This document shows positions 29,000 through 40,707 of a DNA stretch of 64,000 nt, piece after piece. Position 1 is the first letter of the stretch. Each line of letters opens with the position of its first letter. The DNA is taken from NCBI RefSeq assembly GCF_026230105.1, contig NC_079476.1, positions 9,376,709 to 9,440,708 on the forward strand, written 5' to 3'. A program made the position numbers and the translations under genes. This DNA comes from Diorhabda sublineata. Lineage: Eukaryota; Arthropoda; Insecta; Coleoptera; Chrysomelidae. Below the pieces are notes generated by a model, which was given only the letters and a program-made list of their open reading frames with translations, was not told the origin of the DNA and did no database searches.

Positions 29000-31560
29000 A
29001 TTTTCCGACAACCCTCTTATATCCTTTTATAATGGACTACTCCACTACAGTCTCTGTAAGTTAAATAATCAGTAATTCCCGCCAAGATGTAACACGTTAG
29101 GTATTAGTAAAGACAGAACAAAAATATTGTATCTAAAGAAAATGGACAGAATGGGCGAAAAAACATATCAAGGAAATCCCCGAATATTGGAGAGATTGGA
29201 AAGAGACTCTTTAGCTCACAACTCGAATGTGTTAAAATGAAAAGGAGAAACTTTAGTTAACAATAATACTGGAGGAGTTTTTCGATTCACATGATCCGGA
29301 TAGGAGCAAGAAGCATTTTTATAAATCCCAAGGTTATAATGATCCTGGACAGAGCTAAATTTAACAGAGAAATACTTAAACAAATTATCCATTTCACATA
29401 TTAAAAAAAATGGCTGATAAAACTGTTGCTCTTAGGTAATCTGATTTTTTCTTCTTGGCCTGTCTTTGGAATGGCGATAATGAAGAATGAGGCCATTTAT
29501 GAGACATTAAAAATAATTCCCATATTACTGAGGTATATGAATAAGGTGAGTGACGTAACTATTTAATTCTTATCTTTATGAGTAAGATTTTTAAATACAA
29601 TTATTCAATAGTGTATATTTTCTTCATACCTCGGTCGAAAGTACGTTCTTTCGTCCCTAGTAACAGGGACGAGAGTTCAACATTTACTCCCTGTAGAAGA
29701 AAGAAGAAAATTTAACTTTCGGCCCTTGTAGTGTAATATACTATTTACATATAATTGAGTTATGGAACGATATTGTTAATGTTAATGCCAAAGTTTTGTT
29801 GTTGATCTGAGGCAGATAGTAAACTATTGACGTAAAATGCACGCCAGAAGAGAAAGCGCTTGATTGTTGATCACGATAAGTGCCAAACGCCGGACCTATA
29901 CTAATATCGAAGTATACCAATTTGTAGAGTATGGTTCAAACAACAAATACGATTTTTCAATTTTAAAAAATGTTCAGTTCTTCAAGAGTTATTAACATCG
30001 AAAATTGTCGATTTTATATTCATGCATATTCAAAAATTTTAAATTTTGGAATATGTATTATATGGAAAATCGACAACAGACCTTATCTTCTTAAAATGGG
30101 CCATATTTGTATAAAAAATTTTTCGAACCGAAAAAACCATTTGTTCATAATTTGTTTAAACAATTGCGATTTAACATAACGTATTAGCTTCTCGCAAAAC
30201 GCTAGGCATATTTGGATTTAGCGGCTCAAAATACATAGAATAACACTGTTTTATCCTTGGCCCGATAATTGTACATGGCAACATTGAGCGCTCCCGGACT
30301 AAACGTGTATGACTAGGCGCTTAAAATTTATCGTGCTCTATTCAAAAAACGCTTGAGTATATGAAAGCTTGTTTTGTCAAAATTAAATACCCAACAACCT
30401 TTATGATAAGACCAAATACGACTGAAGGATGAAGGAATCTTTTCTTCTTCTTCATCGTATGTTAGGACTTAGTCCTGTGTTTGCATAAATGGTTGCCAAG
30501 CTACAGCTGGGAGGGTGAAGATTAGCTTTCATACCATCTTGTAGATGGTCGTCCTGGTGGTCGGAATGTATGTGGTCTTTCTTCATTTGCAATATCCACG
30601 TGGTCTCTCCATTCCCTTCACCGACCCTTCATGTACGACCACAGTCGACATCAGGCACTGAATGAAATGGTTTTTGTGAAGTTTGTAACATTTTTGTTGC
30701 TTGTAGTAGATTTTCTTTCGCGGCCTTTCTTTTTGTAGAAATCATATCGTATTTTTCAGTCAGATCTTGATGTGAATACCAGGTAGATTGCAAGTTCTCT
30801 GCAATATTTTACTTTGGAATATGGTTTTCAGTATGACCACTGAATGAATTTTGTTCAGAAATATTACCTGTTTTCTCAAGCTGTTCTTAGTTTTTAAAAA
30901 AGAAAGAGAGAAATGCTTTATTGTAAGAAATTGTTACAATTTGTAGACAAAATCTTGTAAAAACTAAACAACTAAATAAAGATAAAACAAATAAAATTTC
31001 AATATACAGAAGAAAACCACAACGAGTAACAAAGTTATGGGTAAGGTAATGAGTGAAAATTAGTATAAAAATTATTATTAGAATAGAATAATAGTCGTTT
31101 ACCAAGTAGAAGGCATTTTTCAATAAATATGCCGTCTGATTATTGCGGAATGCGGGAAAAGATGATATCGATTTGATTAAAATTGGTAAGTGATTATGCA
31201 TTTTTTTGCATTGTAAAATATTGAGCTCTTAACTAATTCTGAGCGTGGAGTAGAGGTCGTGCTCTGCGTTCCTAAGTGGATAGCCGTATAACGCCCTTTC
31301 TGAAATTGGAGAAGCGTCCTTACAAATTAGGCGAACGGATCCAAAGATGAATAAGGAAGGAAGAGTTGGAATTTATAATATTTTAAAAAGTCCCTGCAGT
31401 GAGCCCTCCTATTTAGTCCGAGTAAATATCTAACAGCTCTCTAAGGGAAGGGTATATCGGAGATGCGATTCAATAAGGGCATAATAGACTGTTAAGGAGA
31501 TGAATAAGTTCAGTTTTTTTGGAAACTAATCTCAGTTCAAAACAGGAGTTTTTTAGATAA
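29000..31560. other. TE-derived intergenic sequence, mostly unassigned
   Basis: 29622-29745 has a MITE-like piece (CTTCATACCTCGGTCGAA, see also 56481). Decayed frames near 29270-29340 (LEEFFDSHDPDRSKKHF) and LINE-like GC-richer text near 30450-30660 were noted but not identified. The minus-strand frame at 31201-30887 is hydrophobic with no known homology. Confidence 0.3.
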
Positions 31561-32150
31561 GGCGGCAATATGTAATTCCCATTTCAAGCCCTAAAAATTT
31601 TACAGATTCAACGACGTCAATGTATTTTTATATAATAAAACTTTGGTTCTAGAATTCTGAATCCATAGTACTGCAATTTGTTAATTAAAATATTATAATT
31701 AACACAACCGAAAGCCTTAGAAAAATCACAAAAAGTTGTTGCAGTGGAGTGATGGCTGTTTAGGCTAGCGTAGACATTATTTAGGAGGGATAATATAGCA
31801 TCATTTGTACAATTGTTACTTAAAAACCCAAATTGATGGCTAGTAAGTATTTTGTATTCATACAGAAATGATGGAGGCATCTTTTCGACCAATTTTTCTA
31901 TCATCTTAGATATCGTGGGAAGGAGTGCAATTGGGCGATAAATCGATGTTTGATTTTTATCTCCTCCTTTATGCAGAGGTATAATTATAGCCGTCTTAAG
32001 GCAATTAGGAAAAGAAAAGCATTGGCAATTTCTTCAAGCTGTTCTTCGGTTTCGATATTCGCTAGGCAAAAAAGACGATGCTATGCCTTTTTTTGGCTCT
32101 AATGACAAAAGGACTTATTATTTTGTTAAATGCTGTTCCGTTGTTTTTGT
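31560..32150 (-). pseudogene. Non-LTR reverse-transcriptase remnant (Jockey/CR1-like)
   Basis: Reading leftwards: a PNCLKTAIIIPLHKGGD block near 32000, YRPIALLPTISKMIEKL near 31920, then 31904-31617 open with SHQFGFLSNNCTNDAI and TTFCDFSKAFGCVNYN (first RT catalytic Asp motif, family: DFSKAFDCVNH). It stops before the YADD motif. Confidence 0.8.
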
Positions 32151-33189
32151 TACATTAACCTAACACGTCCACTACTATTCATCTCAAATAATTATTTTTC
32201 TTGGACGTACTCTGAGCTGTAGCTGTATTTTTATGCTTTCACTGTACTAAAAGAGACGGAAAATCAATCTTTTGAAGTGAAAAAAATATCAAATTGATTT
32301 AAAATCAGTGATGGGCTTCTTATGTTCGAACGTTAAATTATTAATTGAACACATTCCTTCCCCGGAACTTAATGCCCCTGAGAAAATATACTGTTGCAAC
32401 TCTATAGAGAGATCATTATCGGAATAAATTTCGATTGACCTTCCACAAGGACTTTCGCAATTGTCCGGGAAACATTCCAGTTAGTGTCCCTCTGAAATTC
32501 ATACCACTTTTGAACCGAGTCTCAGAATGCGGTAATAGAGTGGTTTATACGTACGTGTTTAATTCCACATTTTCATCCATGTAAGTGATTTTTTTTCCCA
32601 TAAATTTTATTGAATGAGTACAGATATTCAATGAGAAATACTGTGAATTAGTTGATACCTTTGTCTGCCACATACGTCTGAGTGACATTTGGAATTGATC
32701 TAAAGCTAACACAAGATTTTTCTTAGTAATTACAGAATGTAAAATGTTTGTTTGTATATAATCTTGGGGTAATAATCTAATTATATAGCAATGAGCTATT
32801 GATCGAAACTATTTTGTTCGTACCTGAATTTCCTATTCTATTAATTCAATTATAATGAAGAATTTATACCTATTTTTGGTAAATATCTTAAAATTGATTG
32901 ATCTAGAAACCTTTGCTTTTGTGAGAGGTATTTTTATTATAAAAGATTTATTGTAATCTATATATTCATATATAATTCATTAGATCGACAAGCTCCCATG
33001 ATTTATATAAGTTACCTTGAAAAATAATATTTACAATTTACAGTATGAAAATATTCTCCTCCAGCACCCTCTCGAAAATTTTAAATAAGAAAGGGGGTCG
33101 TGTGGCACCTTGTTGGAAAGGTATTTTAGTATTTTGTTCAGTAATATAAAGTTTTTCAAATTTGTTGCAATCATAACTAAGAAAATTAA

Positions 33190-33480
33190 TTAATTGAAAA
33201 TGATGTAAGTGAATCATCTATTTTGAGAGTTTTGCATAAAGAAAAATACCACCCTTAGAAAGCTCAGTTGATTCAGAAGTTGAATGAAGATAATCCTGAT
33301 AGAAGATTCTATGATGAACAGAATGAACGCAGATGTGCAGTTCATAAACAAAATAGTTTTTTCTGATAAAGCGACGTTTCATTTACGGAACAGTTAAAAA
33401 ACAGAATTGTAGATATTGAAGCAGAGAAAATCCTCACTGGATGTGTGAGGCTCACATTCAATATCATAAAAAGTGAACGT
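33190..33480 (+). pseudogene. Tc1/mariner-type transposase fragment
   Basis: The frame reads VLHKEKYHP, KLNEDNPDRRFYDE, then by frameshift MNADVQFINKIVFSDKATFH (first Asp motif) and NCRYxSRENPHWM. It is the same family as the element at 46290-47260. Confidence 0.7.
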
Positions 33481-33519
33481 TTAGGCTGATATCATTAACT
33501 ATAAAATTATTGACCCTTA

Positions 33520-34260
33520 TTTTTTGAGGTTCCAGATTACACTGCGACCCAGACTATCTATTATGTCCCCTTTTCTTGCTGTTACTGGGGATACAGCTTA
33601 CCTAATAATCCAACTCCTTTTATTAAGTTTAGGATTTAGGTTATCGCTAACTGCAAGAAATCTTGGTTATCTATTTCATACGTTTCCTGGTGCAATGATC
33701 TGGAATTCCTAATCCCCCACATTTCAAGAGAATCTGTATGAAATTTGATGGCATTTCGATAGTATGGTATTTTGATCCTATATACTTTCACAACTTTTTC
33801 GGTATTTCCTTCCATGGGGCAGGTTTCGGGTTATCCCTGATGACTACATCTCTGAACATCCTAATGAGGTTTTTCGCCACGCTTGCTAATTAATATATAA
33901 TTAGGTTGAATATTTAGAATTATTTCTAGTGCCGCGTATGGGCGTGTTCTCATAACCTCGTATTGGTTATCATATATACAAGCAGTCTTTGTACCTTGGA
34001 GAGATTTGTTCTCGTGGTCTTCAGACCAATTTTTGTACCCCAGATCACTGCTCTATAAGTAACTTACTGTCGTTGTATACATCCTGTGAAATTTCTGAAC
34101 ACCAGGACTTTCGTGGCTTCAATGTTATGTTTGTTCCTACTTTCTACTTAATGGTTTGCATGTCTAGCGATATTGAGTTTTTCTTCCTCGTGGTAATAAA
34201 GTAATCAGGAGGCTCTTACGCGGGTTGAAATTAAATCCCATCAAACGACACCACCGACCA
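33520..34260 (-). pseudogene. Possible LINE remnant (RT C-terminal side)
   Basis: The minus strand near 33980-33880 reads QYEVMRTRPYAALEIILNI, like the AMRTTPTAALExxLNLPPL block after the RT of several LINE clades. The surroundings are decayed. Clade uncertain. Confidence 0.45.
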
Positions 34261-34699
34261 TAGTTGAGTCCTATTTGAACTGTTTTCTCAAAGTATTTTC
34301 ATAGTATGAGTGTATTCCTCCGCATAAGAGTTTGTTTACTATCAGGCTCCAAATGAGTGGGTGCGACTCCCCCTTGTGAACATCTTATGTTCGGAGTGCT
34401 AGAAATAGCTTAAGTCTAGTATTAATTTAATCTCAAAAGATTTCATTTTGGGACAAAATTTATTAGTGGTTTTCAATAAGTTTCAATATCTTCATTTAAA
34501 TTCAATTTTCAAAAAATTGTTAATAGTGGACTAGAAGCCCTTTTAAGCACATGTAATCACTTTAATAATACTCAGTTGCCCCTAGGCCTAGAGGATAGAC
34601 AGTTTCAGAATTTAACTGCATTCATAGTTATGTATGAATTGAAATCCAATAGAAAATAAAATGTGAAAAAGCAAAAAAGCTAGTTTTAACACGCAGCTT

Positions 34700-34890
34700 T
34701 ATGTGTGTCACAATCAATAAAAGCGAAGGACAAATTAAAAAACCTTCAACACAGTCAATTACAAAGTCAACAAACTGTTGAAATTATAGCAACTGGTGTG
34801 ATCCGAAAAGACTGAAGATGATCGATACCACAAGTACATAATTGACTTGAAATGTGCAGACTTAAACAGATAAAATATTAGTATTTGATC
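34700..34890 (+). pseudogene. Possible Dong/R4-like LINE 3' fragment
   Basis: The frame reads AKDKLKNLQHSQLQ, QTVEIIATGVIRKD, resembling the C-terminal region of Dong/R4-like LINEs (VExxxTGVIxKN). Short and broken. Confidence 0.4.
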
Positions 34891-35479
34891 AGATTGTTTA
34901 ATTCCAACCACAGATTTTTGGACGTCATAGTTTTAAGAAATTAGTTCTCCTAAAAATTCTTATGCTATTACTAATTTCGTGTAAGATTTTTCGCCACCGT
35001 TAAAAAGCGATGTTAGACAAGGAGTGCTCAACTTTTTAATGCATGGATACCAAATTTAATATAATTTCAAATTAAAGTGCCCAGCCCCAAGGAACTTATC
35101 ATAAAATATAAACGAACGTTTTCTGTAAACAAAATTTATTTTGAAAGAAACTACTACATTTTTCTTTACAACTGCTATGAGACGTGACGTGTTTCTTAAT
35201 CTCAAAACAATATATTGCTTATAGTCGGAAGGGAAAAAGAAATTGAGTTTGAAATAAAAATGTACTTTTGGATTATACTTGAAATTACGGAAATTATTCT
35301 TATGAGAGTTTATTGATTTTCCCACAAAAAAGAATTTTTCTTTTTGCGTACAATTAGTCGTTTTCTCACAAAACGCGAGTAAAAACCATCAGGAAGCAGA
35401 GGTGAATGAAAGAATCCGCACCGCAATCAAACTTAATTATGCGTTGAACATAAATATTTCTGGGAAGAAAAGAAATAAC

Positions 35480-35730
35480 AAAAAATACCAAAATGAACGT
35501 ATATAAAGAAATATTCCGACCTGTCCTTAAGATGGTACCGAAAGCTGGGTACTTACAAACTCACTCAAAAGCAAAATTCAAGCATTTGAAAAGAACTATT
35601 TACGCAGAGTCAAAGATATCACCAGAAAAGATCGAATAAGAAACGAAACGATAAGAGAGGACTTGAATGTAGAATCTGTAATTGAAACAATTTTGGCAAG
35701 CTAGAGAAGTGGAAAAGAGAAAAAGAAGAC
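35480..35730 (+). pseudogene. LINE post-RT fragment
   Basis: The frame reads ESWVLTNSLKSKIQAFEKNY, LRRVKDITRKDRIRNETIRE and LNVESVIE. This is the GSESWxLT...LRRVKGVTRRDRIRN block of a common arthropod LINE. It ends in a frameshift. Confidence 0.7.
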
Positions 35731-35819
35731 GATTAAGGAAATTGTTGGAAAATACAATTGCCCCAATTTTAGGAGGAAAAAATATCATGGAGAGAGGCCT
35801 CATATAGGATTTTATGATG

Positions 35820-35945
35820 GGCTCAGTATAGGCCTAGACTTGGGGGCAGTATTTAGAACTCTGGCTAGCTTGCAAGCCGTTGTTGGCCCAGACTTGGGGG
35901 ATGTCCCTTGCAAGCCTGGACCAAGCCTGGTTGCTTGTAAAAATA
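35820..35945 (+). repeat. Two-unit ~52-bp tandem repeat, GC-rich
   Basis: GGCCTAGACTTGGGGG recurs as GGCCCAGACTTGGGGG about 52 bp on, and CTTGCAAGCC recurs likewise. It lies just upstream of the hAT remnant. Confidence 0.5.
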
Positions 35946-36159
35946 GATGTTTTTTATATTATTAATAAAATTATAGTTTTATAACAAATGTCTATCAATG
36001 AACTCTACTAATTAATGTATATAAAAATATTAGTTAAATAATTATTTTATATTAAACATATAAAGAAGTGATACTATTACTTATTATTCTATTTTTTATT
36101 GTCTTTTATGCATAAAAAAAATTTCTAGTGAAATTATATTCGTTCTTTCCGTCATTTAC

Positions 36160-36773
36160 ACAGAGATTGCAGTTACTGAAAAAGAAAACTAGAAAAAATT
36201 TGAAACGTTTATCGGATACTCGCTGGAGTGCAAGTCAGAAAAAGTTGTAATAGAAAACATAGAGACAATTGTGAGTGGTGTGGAACATTTTCAAGATCCG
36301 ACAAAGGCAAATCTAGATCAGGAGCAAGCCTGCTTCTGACGGCTGTTTCTGATTTTACCTTTCTAACCTATATACAATTCAGGCTTTCTATACTGGAGGG
36401 AGTAAATTTAGTTCAACAATATTTGCAGTCTCCAAAAATGACTCTGAATACAGGAATCACCAAATTAAACGCCTTCAATGAGTATTTAGTGTCCTAACGA
36501 AACATGATTGTAGACAATGCTGTAACTTTTGGCATAAAAAATGTAATGACGTCAACATCGAGAAACTAGGAAGAAGGAAGATAAAAAGAACGATGCCGGG
36601 TGAATCAGCTCATGATACTGTATTATCAATTCAACAAGAAATACGTTGGGCCATGAAACAAATCAATAATATGTCCCAAATTATTGGAACAAAGTTTATG
36701 CTAGAAGCTTCAGATGATGCTGTGATGAATTTTACAAGGAGCAAGTTTTCCAAGAAATAAAAAGGTACCGTAG
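36160..36773 (+). pseudogene. hAT transposase remnant (ZMYM1-like), upstream part
   Basis: Starts with LKRLSDTRWSASQ near 36205 (family: LxxTRWSAR). It continues through frameshifts to KLGRRKIKRTMPGESAHDT and FMLEASDDAV. The coding direction and a C-terminal partner at 42780-42966 show that the gypsy element (36778-42648) split this element. Confidence 0.65.
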
Positions 36774-36777
36774 GCAT
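36774..36777 (+). repeat. Target-site duplication GCAT, left
   Basis: GCAT directly precedes the TG of the left LTR and recurs at 42649-42652 after the CA of the right LTR. A 4-bp duplication fits Ty3/gypsy integrase. Confidence 0.8.
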
Positions 36778-37041
36778 TGTAATGTTGGGCCATAACGAGG
36801 GGTAGAAATTAAACAGCGATTGAACTTCACCATTTTTCTATTGTCTTAATAGTTTGGAATTACCTTTTTACAATGAATGATGACACATAATATTGGTTCA
36901 TAATTACGATATAGTTTACCTATGTAGACAGTAAATTGCAATATCACCAAAACATAGGTGACCTGGTTATAAATAATTAACAGTTAGTGTACACAGATAT
37001 AGATATAAAAGAATAAAATAATTGACTTAAAGAGCACCATA
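36778..37041 (-). repeat. 3' LTR of the Ty3/gypsy element
   Basis: 264 bp. It matches 42374-42648 with about three substitutions and lacks 11 bp (within GTGTACAGGGTGTATACA). The tip TGTAATGTTGGG begins both. The element runs on the minus strand, so this copy is its 3' LTR. Confidence 0.92.
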
Positions 37042-37055
37042 TCTCCCCCTTTTGG
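37042..37055 (-). other. Polypurine tract of the gypsy element
   Basis: On the minus strand AAAAGGGGGAGA lies directly before the 3' LTR, the expected primer site for plus-strand DNA synthesis. Confidence 0.85.
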
Positions 37056-37352
37056 AAGAATGGTCTTCATTTCGGCCGGTAAATGAAGAACATTCAGTTT
37101 CACGGAAAAAAGAAATAAGAGAAATGTGTTGCTGTTTACTTTAGAAATACAATTCATATTCCACATCTAAAACAACAAAACAAAAAGAAAAGCTCGTTTT
37201 TTTGAAATATTTACTTATGATATAGGGATCCCTTTTTCTAAACTAAATACTAAATCCCATAAATAATTGCTACCCAAAAATATGTTTCCTATTCCTAATT
37301 AATAAATAGTACTTAATGTTAAATTATTTTTGTAGTCCGAATCGCACACTAT

Positions 37353-38096
37353 TTATATATTCATTTTTTCACTATATAACTGCACTCTGTTTTTATGCAC
37401 TGTAATAATCTTATTGTCTTTAAGGTTTATTAGATCACAGTTCACATTGTCGCAGCTGAGGATTGAGAATGGGCCTTTATAACAAAGATCGAATTTTGAT
37501 CTATTTTCGTTTGTTATCGTCACCAAATCCTCAGGGTTTGGGTTAAGATATTTTGAATTTTGATCGTACTCTATTTTACGTTTCTCTTTTGCCCTAATTA
37601 GAAAATCTTTAGCTCTCTGATGGGAAATTTGTAAGTGGTGTCTAAGTTCTAGGTAGTAGTTGTCGGGGTTGTACAACGGGTCAATTTTGTCAGTCAGAGC
37701 GTTTGGCAGCTCAGCTCTCCTCCCGAAAACAAGTTCAAAGGGTGTATAGTCATGATATATACTGGGGGTCGTATTGTAACAGAAACTATAAAATTTTATC
37801 CATTTATCCCAGTCAGTGTGTGTATCATTAATGTACATCCTAACATACTCGTTGAGTACCCGATGATTTCGTTCGCAGCCACCTATACTCTGGGGATGGT
37901 ACGCGGTGGAAAATTTTTGTTCGATATTAAGTAGTCTGCAAACTTGTTCTATCAATTCGTTTTTGTATTCCGTTCCCATATCAGTTCTTATCTCGCGCAA
38001 AGGACCGTAAATTAAAATCAAGTTTTCAACTATGGCCCTTGCGATAGTTAAGGCATCTTTATTGGGTACCGGTGTTATGACAACATATTTTGTCAA
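37353..38096 (-). pseudogene. gypsy pol: integrase catalytic core and C-terminal domain
   Basis: 247 open codons. They begin just after the first catalytic Asp (which lies in the next frame at CIDTIGP). RTDMGTEY holds the second Asp, and GGCERNHRVLNEY the Glu 36-odd residues later. A GPFSIL/HKNRVQLY tail follows, as in gypsy C-terminal domains. The frame overlaps the upstream piece at 38093-38096, marking a frameshift that separates the first Asp from the rest. Confidence 0.88.
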
Positions 38097-38761
38097 TTCG
38101 CATTGAGCTGTAACCGCGTAACAATTTCCGTCCGATGTCTAGGAAATGGTCCTATGGTGTCTATACACGTAATATCGAATGGCCGTTGGGGCGTCGGCGT
38201 GAGTACCATCGGTTCCCTATGGCCAAGTTTACTTTTATTCATGTGACACTTTTGGCATGATTTGACAAAGTTGGCTACGTCCTTAGATATATTATTCCAA
38301 CGAAACTTAGCTCTAATTTTCTTTAAGAGTCGCTTCTGCCCGCAATGACCACCAAGGAGTGAATGATCATGGTACTCTGCGACAATTTTTTCTTTTTCGG
38401 CTTTATTTGTGATAATTGTAGGTTCATCATATAGTACTATATTTAAATTTTTTAACATAGTTTCGCCCTTTTCTTTAAAATCATTAATTGTGCACATAGT
38501 CAATATAGGATCCTTAATTTTTAATTTTAATTTCTTCATGTTATTTTTGCTAGCTAGAATTTCAAGCTGAGACAACAATTTCCATAAAGAAAAGTTGTCG
38601 TTAGCAAAATGTATTGTTTCTATAGCGCTGATTTTGTCTTTTTGACCCAGAATTACTCTAAGATAATCTGGCTTAATAGTAAATTTTAAATAAGGGATAT
38701 TGATTGTCGGTAGTTTGAAACACTTTTGGTCTATTATTTTGTGGGCTAGTTTTTTCGGCAA
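38093..38761 (-). pseudogene. gypsy pol: integrase zinc-binding domain and start of core
   Basis: HDHSLLGGHCGQKRLLKK and SCQKCHMNKS form the HHCC zinc-binding unit, followed by FDITCIDTIGPFPRHR with the first DDE Asp. The reading frame then runs off into unrelated residues (ending RLQLNAN), showing a frameshift near 38115. Confidence 0.88.
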
Positions 38762-39300
38762 TGGTCGAATTTGTATCTGGAGTACGCTTTGTCATTGAAT
38801 GAGTTATAGCGAAAATTTTTAAGATGTTTTTAAGATCTTCGACGTGAATACGAGATAAGGCATCTGCGACTACGTTATCCTTACCTTTAATGTATTCTAC
38901 CTCAAAGTCGTACTCTTCTAAGTCTAGACGCATACGTGTTAATTTGGAAGAGGGATCTTTCATAGTAAATAAATAAACGAGTGGTTTATAGTCCGATCTT
39001 ACTAAAAATTTATAGCCAAAAAGATATGGCCTAAAATACGTAATTGCCCAGTGTATAGCAGCCAATTCTTTTTCAATTGTGGCCTTGTCAATTTCGCCTT
39101 TTGTAAAAGAACTCGATGCATAGGCGATTGGTAGTTCGAATTTTGTGAAAGAATTGCTCCACAGGCCTGTTTGGAGGCATCCGTGGTTAAGATAAATTAT
39201 TTTCCAAAGTCGGGGTATTGCAGAATTTGAGGTTTTAAAAGGTAACTTTTTAGGTTTTAAAAGGTAACTTTTTAGCTTTAAAAAGGAGTTTAGGCACTCT
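38673..39300 (-). pseudogene. gypsy pol: connection and RNase H region
   Basis: RNase H motifs occur in different frames: LTTDASKQACGAIL near 39190, then 39065-38673 open with AAIHWAITYFRPYLFG and FLVRSDYKPLVYL. GKDNVVADALSRI closes the domain. At least two frameshifts separate these blocks. A 22-bp tandem duplication (GGTTTTAAAAGGTAACTTTT, 39234-39277) lies at the 5' side. Confidence 0.85.
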
Positions 39301-40596
39301 TAGGTCCAAATAAATTTCGAATTCTTTTTTGTTAATTTGTTAAGTGGAACTGCTAACTCGGCAAAATTTTTAATAAAGCGACGATAATAATTTAAGAAGG
39401 CAATGAACCTTTTGACCTCATCGGCGTTTGTAGGTACTAGGTATTTGTTTATAATTTCGAATTTTGTCAGGTAAAATTCCATCGCTTGTAATAGTATGAC
39501 CTAGATAAGAAACATTATTTTGAAATAATTTATATTTGTTTGGGTTTAGCTTAAGACAATATTTTTTGGATAAATCAAAAAAATTTTTCAAGTTACTAAG
39601 GTGATGACTTATAGAACAGCCTATTACAATGAGGTCATCCATGTAGAGGAAAGCTTTTTCTGGGGTTATTCCCGAAAATGCTATGCTCATCATACGAGCA
39701 AATGAGTTGGGAGACACCTTTAGATCGAAAGGTAACCTGGTAAATCTGAATGATCCCGCATTTGTACTAAATGAAGTGATGTCGCGAGAATTTTCTTGTA
39801 TTGGAACTTGATGAAAACCGGCTTTTAGGTCTAAAGTGCTGAAATATGTTGCTCTTCCTAACTGATCTAGAATATCATCTATCCTTGGTAAAGGAAACTT
39901 ATCAGCCACTAATTTTTTATTGAGCAACCTGTAGTCCACAACTAGTCGCCATTTTTTATCTCCGTTATCAGATTTTTTGGGCATTAGTAAAATGGGACTA
40001 TTGTAATTGGAAATAGAGGGTTCGATAATCGAGTGTTTTAACATTTTTAATATTTGTTTATTTACCTCTGAAATTTGAGAGTGAGGCATTCTATAATTTT
40101 TAACATAAACTGGACTTTGGTCAGTTAATTTAAATTGCTGTTTATAAAAATTATTAATTGTTAGACTATAATTCTCCAAACAAAAAATATCGTTATATTC
40201 CTGACATAGATTTACCGTTTCGGCTTTTGCAAAGTCAGGGATTTCACAATGTAATTTCTTCAATAATAACTTATTACGCTGGTCATCGGCACACTTCTGT
40301 GATACATGTAATATGTTAAAATTTTGCAAATTTTCATTCTCGATTTTAAAGTTTTTAATTGTCAAACTTTCCAATGTCGTATTTAAGACTTTAACAAATG
40401 GGCTGCTCGGGGACGCAATACTGCTGGCTATAAAAACTCCAGGGGCCAATTCTTGGTTTGAGATAACTACGTCCGATTTTAGATTACATAATTGCTCTGC
40501 TTTTCTTATAACTTCGCAACGAGGTGGAATAATAAGAGTATCGTCATATGGGCTATTAAAAATTGGTAAAATTATTTGGTTATTATGAATTTGCAC
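39300..40596 (-). pseudogene. gypsy pol: reverse transcriptase
   Basis: 40596-39418 is open: WRLVVDYRLLNKKL, FSTLDLKAGFHQVP (first Asp), RLPFDLKVSP (family FGLKNAP, so Gly is Asp here) and FLYMDDLIVIG (YMDD). YCLKLNPNKY and VSYLGHTIT follow. The frame breaks near 39480 and continues at 39482-39300 with VKRFIAFLNYYRRFI and AVPLNKLTKK. The catalytic residues are intact, but the frame is broken. Confidence 0.92.
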
Positions 40597-40700
40597 CGAA
40601 ATAGTCCAATTTTCGTAATCTAGTATACATTTATATTTAATAATGAAGTCCTTTCCTAGTATACCATCTACAGGGATTGGAAAATCATTTTCATTGAGAG
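40597..40700 (-). pseudogene. gypsy pol: C-terminal half of aspartic protease only
   Basis: The frame reads NENDFPIPVDGILGKDFIIK, the GILGxDF flap-end of a retroviral-type protease. It continues in frame into the RT piece. The DTG catalytic half that should precede it is absent: gag text ends at 40708 and protease text begins immediately. A repeated TCTCAATGAAA flanks the join, pointing to a microhomology deletion. Confidence 0.75.
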
Positions 40701-40707
40701 ATTCATT

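Noticed and set aside
37056..37352. Envelope gene downstream of gypsy pol
   Set aside because: Only about 300 bp lie between pol and the polypurine tract, with no env-like frame.
37752..37934. + strand frames inside the gypsy element (also 40313-40588, 42173-42391)
   Set aside because: Antisense shadows of integrase, RT and the leader region.
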